The translations under genes were made by a program, and so were the position numbers. A stretch of 7,118 nucleotides of DNA from Thiothrix sp. Lineage in GTDB: Bacteria > Pseudomonadota > Gammaproteobacteria > Thiotrichales > Thiotrichaceae. The stretch's first letter is position 1; each line of letters opens with the position of its first letter. Below the pieces are notes generated by a model. The model worked only from the letters and a program-made list of their open reading frames with translations, had not been told where the DNA came from and ran no database searches. Below are positions 4,850 through 7,118 of this stretch, piece after piece. The stretch is from contig DRMA01000286.1 of assembly GCA_011375245.1 (NCBI GenBank), positions 1 to 7,118 of the forward strand, given 5' to 3'.

Positions 4850-6211
4850 ATGAACCAACAAGAGAAAAAAGTCGCTGCTTCATTGGCTGCTGTTTATTCT
4901 GTGCGAATGCTTGGGCTATTTATGATATTGCCCGTCCTCCCCTTGTTTGAGAGCCACTATACTGTTACACCTTTTTTGATAGGACTAGCCATTGGTATTT
5001 ATGGACTTTCACAAGCATTATTCCAAATTCCTCTTGGTTTACTATCCGACAAAATCGGACGCAAACCTGTAATCATTGGTGGTTTAAGTATTTTTGCCCT
5101 TGGTAGTTTTGTTGCAGCCCTTGCTGATGGCAATATTTATATCATTATTGCTGGGAGGGCTTTGCAAGGCACAGGAGCCATTGCTGCTGCAACAATGGCA
5201 CTGGCGGCTGACCTAACTCGCGAAGAGCATCGAGCTAAGATCATGGCAAGTATTGGCATGAGTATAGGCATTGCCTTTGCGGTAGCCATGGTCATTGGCC
5301 CCATTATTTATCAATGGATCGGTCTGTCAGGTGTTTTTTGGTTCACTCTACTGTTAGCATTGATTGGTATTGTGTTAATTATCGCTGCCGTTCCCACTCC
5401 CGTAAAAACCTATGCACATCGTGATGCGGGTATTCTTCAAGGCTATCTCAAACCCGCATTAAGCAACGTATCATTACTGCGCATGAATGCAGGCGTATTC
5501 TTTTTACACCTCATCATGACAGCAAATTTTTCTGTTATTCCACTGATTTTAAAGAATAATATGGGCTTTACTACGGCTGAACACTGGAAAGTTTATCTAC
5601 CTATTTTTATTGTTTCTTTTGTCCTTTCTGTCCCCTTAATTATCATCGCTGAAAAATACCACAAAATAAAACCCTTATTACTGCTGTCCATTATTACCTT
5701 AATCATCGCCCAGCTCTTATTTGGTATGGGATACCAACTCACAACCCCCATGCTGTTTGCCTTTTTACTCTTTTTTGTCGGTTTTAATTTTTTAGAAGCT
5801 ATCCAACCTTCACTGGTTGCTAAATACTCGCATGTTGATACCAAAGGCACTGCAATGGGTATCTTTAGCACCGCACAGTTTTCGGGGATTTTTATCGGTG
5901 GCTTACTCGGTGGTTTTGTTGCCATGCAGTGGGGCAGCGGTGGCGTATTTTATCTAGGTGCAATAGTGGCAACAATTTGGCTACTAATCGCTATTGGCTT
6001 ACCAGCACCTGAGTTTCATAAGGCTAAAATCATTCGCTTAAAACCAGAATGGCTAAATAAACCTGACGAAGCAATCCAACAACTCATGCAAATAACAGGA
6101 GTAAAAGAAGTTTCTATTGCCATTGATGAAGGCATGGCCTACTTAAAAGTAAAGGCCCAAGAACTTGATGAAGACAGATTATTGAGTTACCAAGTTATTC
6201 GATCAGCTTAA
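4850..6211 (+). CDS. yajR: YajR-type major facilitator superfamily transporter with C-terminal YAM domain
   Basis: This is a 453-residue inner-membrane MFS protein with about 12 hydrophobic helices between residues 8 and 385. MFS motif A is GLLSDKIGRKP (63-73), and GRALQGTGAIAAA (102-114) follows. It resembles E. coli YajR (about 454 residues) along its length, including AEHWKVYL (243-250), GFNFLEAIQPSL (311-322) and KGTAMGIFSTAQF (332-344). After the last helix comes a soluble stretch (about 390-453) with GVKEVSIAIDEGMAYLKV, matching the ferredoxin-like YAM domain found in YajR. Proton-driven export is likely from the family, but the substrate of YajR is not firmly known. The start at 4850 gives the expected N-terminus (RMLGLFMILPVLPLF), yet no Shine-Dalgarno sequence precedes it. 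It may share an msrB transcript. Its stop overlaps the stop of the converging ligase gene. Confidence 0.92.
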   Translation: MNQQEKKVAASLAAVYSVRMLGLFMILPVLPLFESHYTVTPFLIGLAIGIYGLSQALFQIPLGLLSDKIGRKPVIIGGLSIFALGSFVAALADGNIYIIIAGRALQGTGAIAAATMALAADLTREEHRAKIMASIGMSIGIAFAVAMVIGPIIYQWIGLSGVFWFTLLLALIGIVLIIAAVPTPVKTYAHRDAGILQGYLKPALSNVSLLRMNAGVFFLHLIMTANFSVIPLILKNNMGFTTAEHWKVYLPIFIVSFVLSVPLIIIAEKYHKIKPLLLLSIITLIIAQLLFGMGYQLTTPMLFAFLLFFVGFNFLEAIQPSLVAKYSHVDTKGTAMGIFSTAQFSGIFIGGLLGGFVAMQWGSGGVFYLGAIVATIWLLIAIGLPAPEFHKAKIIRLKPEWLNKPDEAIQQLMQITGVKEVSIAIDEGMAYLKVKAQELDEDRLLSYQVIRSA

Positions 6212-7118
6212 GGTGTTTTCAACAATTTATGTGCTTTATCGTGCATAACCCTTAATTCACGTCGTAAAATCTTCCCTACATTACTTTTGGGAAGCTCATC
6301 GACAAACTCAATCGCTCTGGGACGTTTATAACCCGTTAATCTGTGTCTACACCATGAAATAAGCTCTTTCTTGGTTAAAGAATCATCTTTTTTGACCACA
6401 TAAACTTTTACCCTTTCACCTGATACTTTATGTGGGATACCGATAGCCCCCACCTCAAGCACTTTTTTATGACTAAACACAACATCCTCAACTTCGTTAG
6501 GATAGACATTAAATCCTGAAACCAAAATCATATCTTTAATGCGATCAACTAATTTAACATAGCCTTGTTCATTAATAATTGCCACATCTCCTGTACTCAG
6601 GTAACCATGATTATCGAAAACATGCGCTGTTTCCTCTGGGCGATGCCAATAGCCCTTCATCACCTGCGGACCACGAATCCATAACTCACCTCGTTCACCA
6701 ATTGCAACCTCATTGCCCTCTTCATCTCTAATAGAGATTTCTGTTGAAGGAAGTGGCAAACCAATATTGGCTGTATAACGTTCGCTGCGTACAGGGTTAA
6801 TGCACACCGCAGGTGATGTCTCGGTTAAACCATAAGCCTCAATTAATACTTTTCCTGTGACTTGTTGCCACTGTTCCGCAATCGCCTGAGTAACCGCCAT
6901 TCCCCCACCCAAAGTGAGTTTTAATGATGAAAAATCAAGCTTATCAAAACCCTGAGTATTTAATAAGGCATTAAATAAAGTGTTTACTCCAATGATAAAT
7001 GAAAATTTTTCACGTTGTAATATTTGCACAAACGCAGGTAAATCTCTGGGATTGGTAATCAACACAATTTTTGCCCCCATTTCTAAGGCAAACATGGCAC
7101 TCGCTGTCAAAGAAAAAA
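6208..7118 (-). CDS. fadD: Long-chain fatty acid-CoA ligase, FadD-like (C-terminal part; 5' end outside window)
   Basis: The enzyme activates fatty acids to acyl-CoA through an acyl-adenylate, the entry step to beta-oxidation and to reuse of exogenous fatty acids. About 302 residues are visible out of the roughly 560 usual for the family, and the reading frame runs off the right edge. The TTG at 7108-7110 is an internal leucine (FSLTASAMF), not a start. ANL-superfamily motifs appear in order: ITNPRDLP, GVNTLFNALL, LGGGMAV, EAYGLTETSP (adenylate binding), GYLSTGDVA, DRIKDMILVSGFNVYPNEVE (hinge and fatty-acid signature region), and KSNVGKILRREL with the catalytic lysine near the C-terminus. The sequence follows E. 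coli FadD almost throughout, so fadD is preferred over other acyl-CoA ligases; chain-length preference cannot be read. It converges on yajR, sharing TTAA at the two stop codons. No terminator is apparent beyond its stop. Confidence 0.92.
   Translation of the reverse strand, partial: FSLTASAMFALEMGAKIVLITNPRDLPAFVQILQREKFSFIIGVNTLFNALLNTQGFDKLDFSSLKLTLGGGMAVTQAIAEQWQQVTGKVLIEAYGLTETSPAVCINPVRSERYTANIGLPLPSTEISIRDEEGNEVAIGERGELWIRGPQVMKGYWHRPEETAHVFDNHGYLSTGDVAIINEQGYVKLVDRIKDMILVSGFNVYPNEVEDVVFSHKKVLEVGAIGIPHKVSGERVKVYVVKKDDSLTKKELISWCRHRLTGYKRPRAIEFVDELPKSNVGKILRRELRVMHDKAHKLLKTP

Noticed and set aside
5593..5925. Minus-strand open frame inside yajR
   Set aside because: Antisense shadow of transmembrane helices; no motif or start signal.
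7108..7110. TTG as a possible start for the ligase gene
   Set aside because: The frame stays open to the window edge and continues the FadD alignment (FSL before TAS), so the real start is outside.
1..7118. Mobile element, CRISPR, defence system or other novel cassette
   Set aside because: Every long open frame belongs to a well-known housekeeping or metabolic family; there are no transposase genes, terminal repeats, spacer arrays or abrupt composition shifts that I can see.

Overview
The window looks like core chromosome of an AT-rich gammaproteobacterium. By eye the base composition is around 40% GC. The clearest markers are a DnaG primase and a housekeeping sigma-70 that both resemble the E. 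coli proteins closely, and a tRNA-Ile2(CAU) just behind rpoD, an arrangement also found in E. coli (ileX). I cannot name the genus from this window. I see no phage genes, transposase, CRISPR array or defence cassette.

Layout from left to right. Positions 1-153 (+) encode the last 50 residues of a class I ribonucleotide reductase large subunit (NrdA). The stretch from 154 to 282 is non-coding. It holds an 11-bp inverted repeat (172-209) and a strong intrinsic terminator reading leftward (232-274). Next comes tRNA-Ile2 (283-359, minus) with a possible promoter of its own, then rpoD (404-2227, minus). A 236-bp gap with a small hairpin and a triple 8-bp repeat separates rpoD from dnaG (2464-4263, minus). 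A 90-bp divergent intergenic region follows. On the plus strand lie msrB (4354-4782), a zinc-less methionine-R-sulfoxide reductase, and a yajR-type MFS transporter (4850-6211). The C-terminal half of a long-chain fatty acyl-CoA ligase (fadD-like, 6208 to the window edge, minus) converges on yajR, and the two stop codons overlap.

How the genes fit together. dnaG and rpoD are the core of the macromolecular synthesis operon, which links replication priming with transcription initiation. Its usual first gene, rpsU, is absent here, and the upstream neighbour is the divergent msrB. tRNA-Ile2 lies only 44 bp after rpoD with no terminator in between, so the hairpin at 232-274 probably ends both the tRNA and any read-through from the operon. 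NrdA (dNTP supply), DnaG and RpoD are all replication or growth functions. MsrB (repair of oxidised protein methionine), YajR (a transporter of unsettled substrate) and FadD (fatty acid activation) appear to be ordinary neighbours without an obvious shared pathway.

I found no convincing new biological system. The points most worth a second look are the MsrB that lacks both its zinc ligands and the usual recycling cysteine, the loss of rpsU linkage, the absence of nrdB after nrdA, and the overlapping convergent stops.
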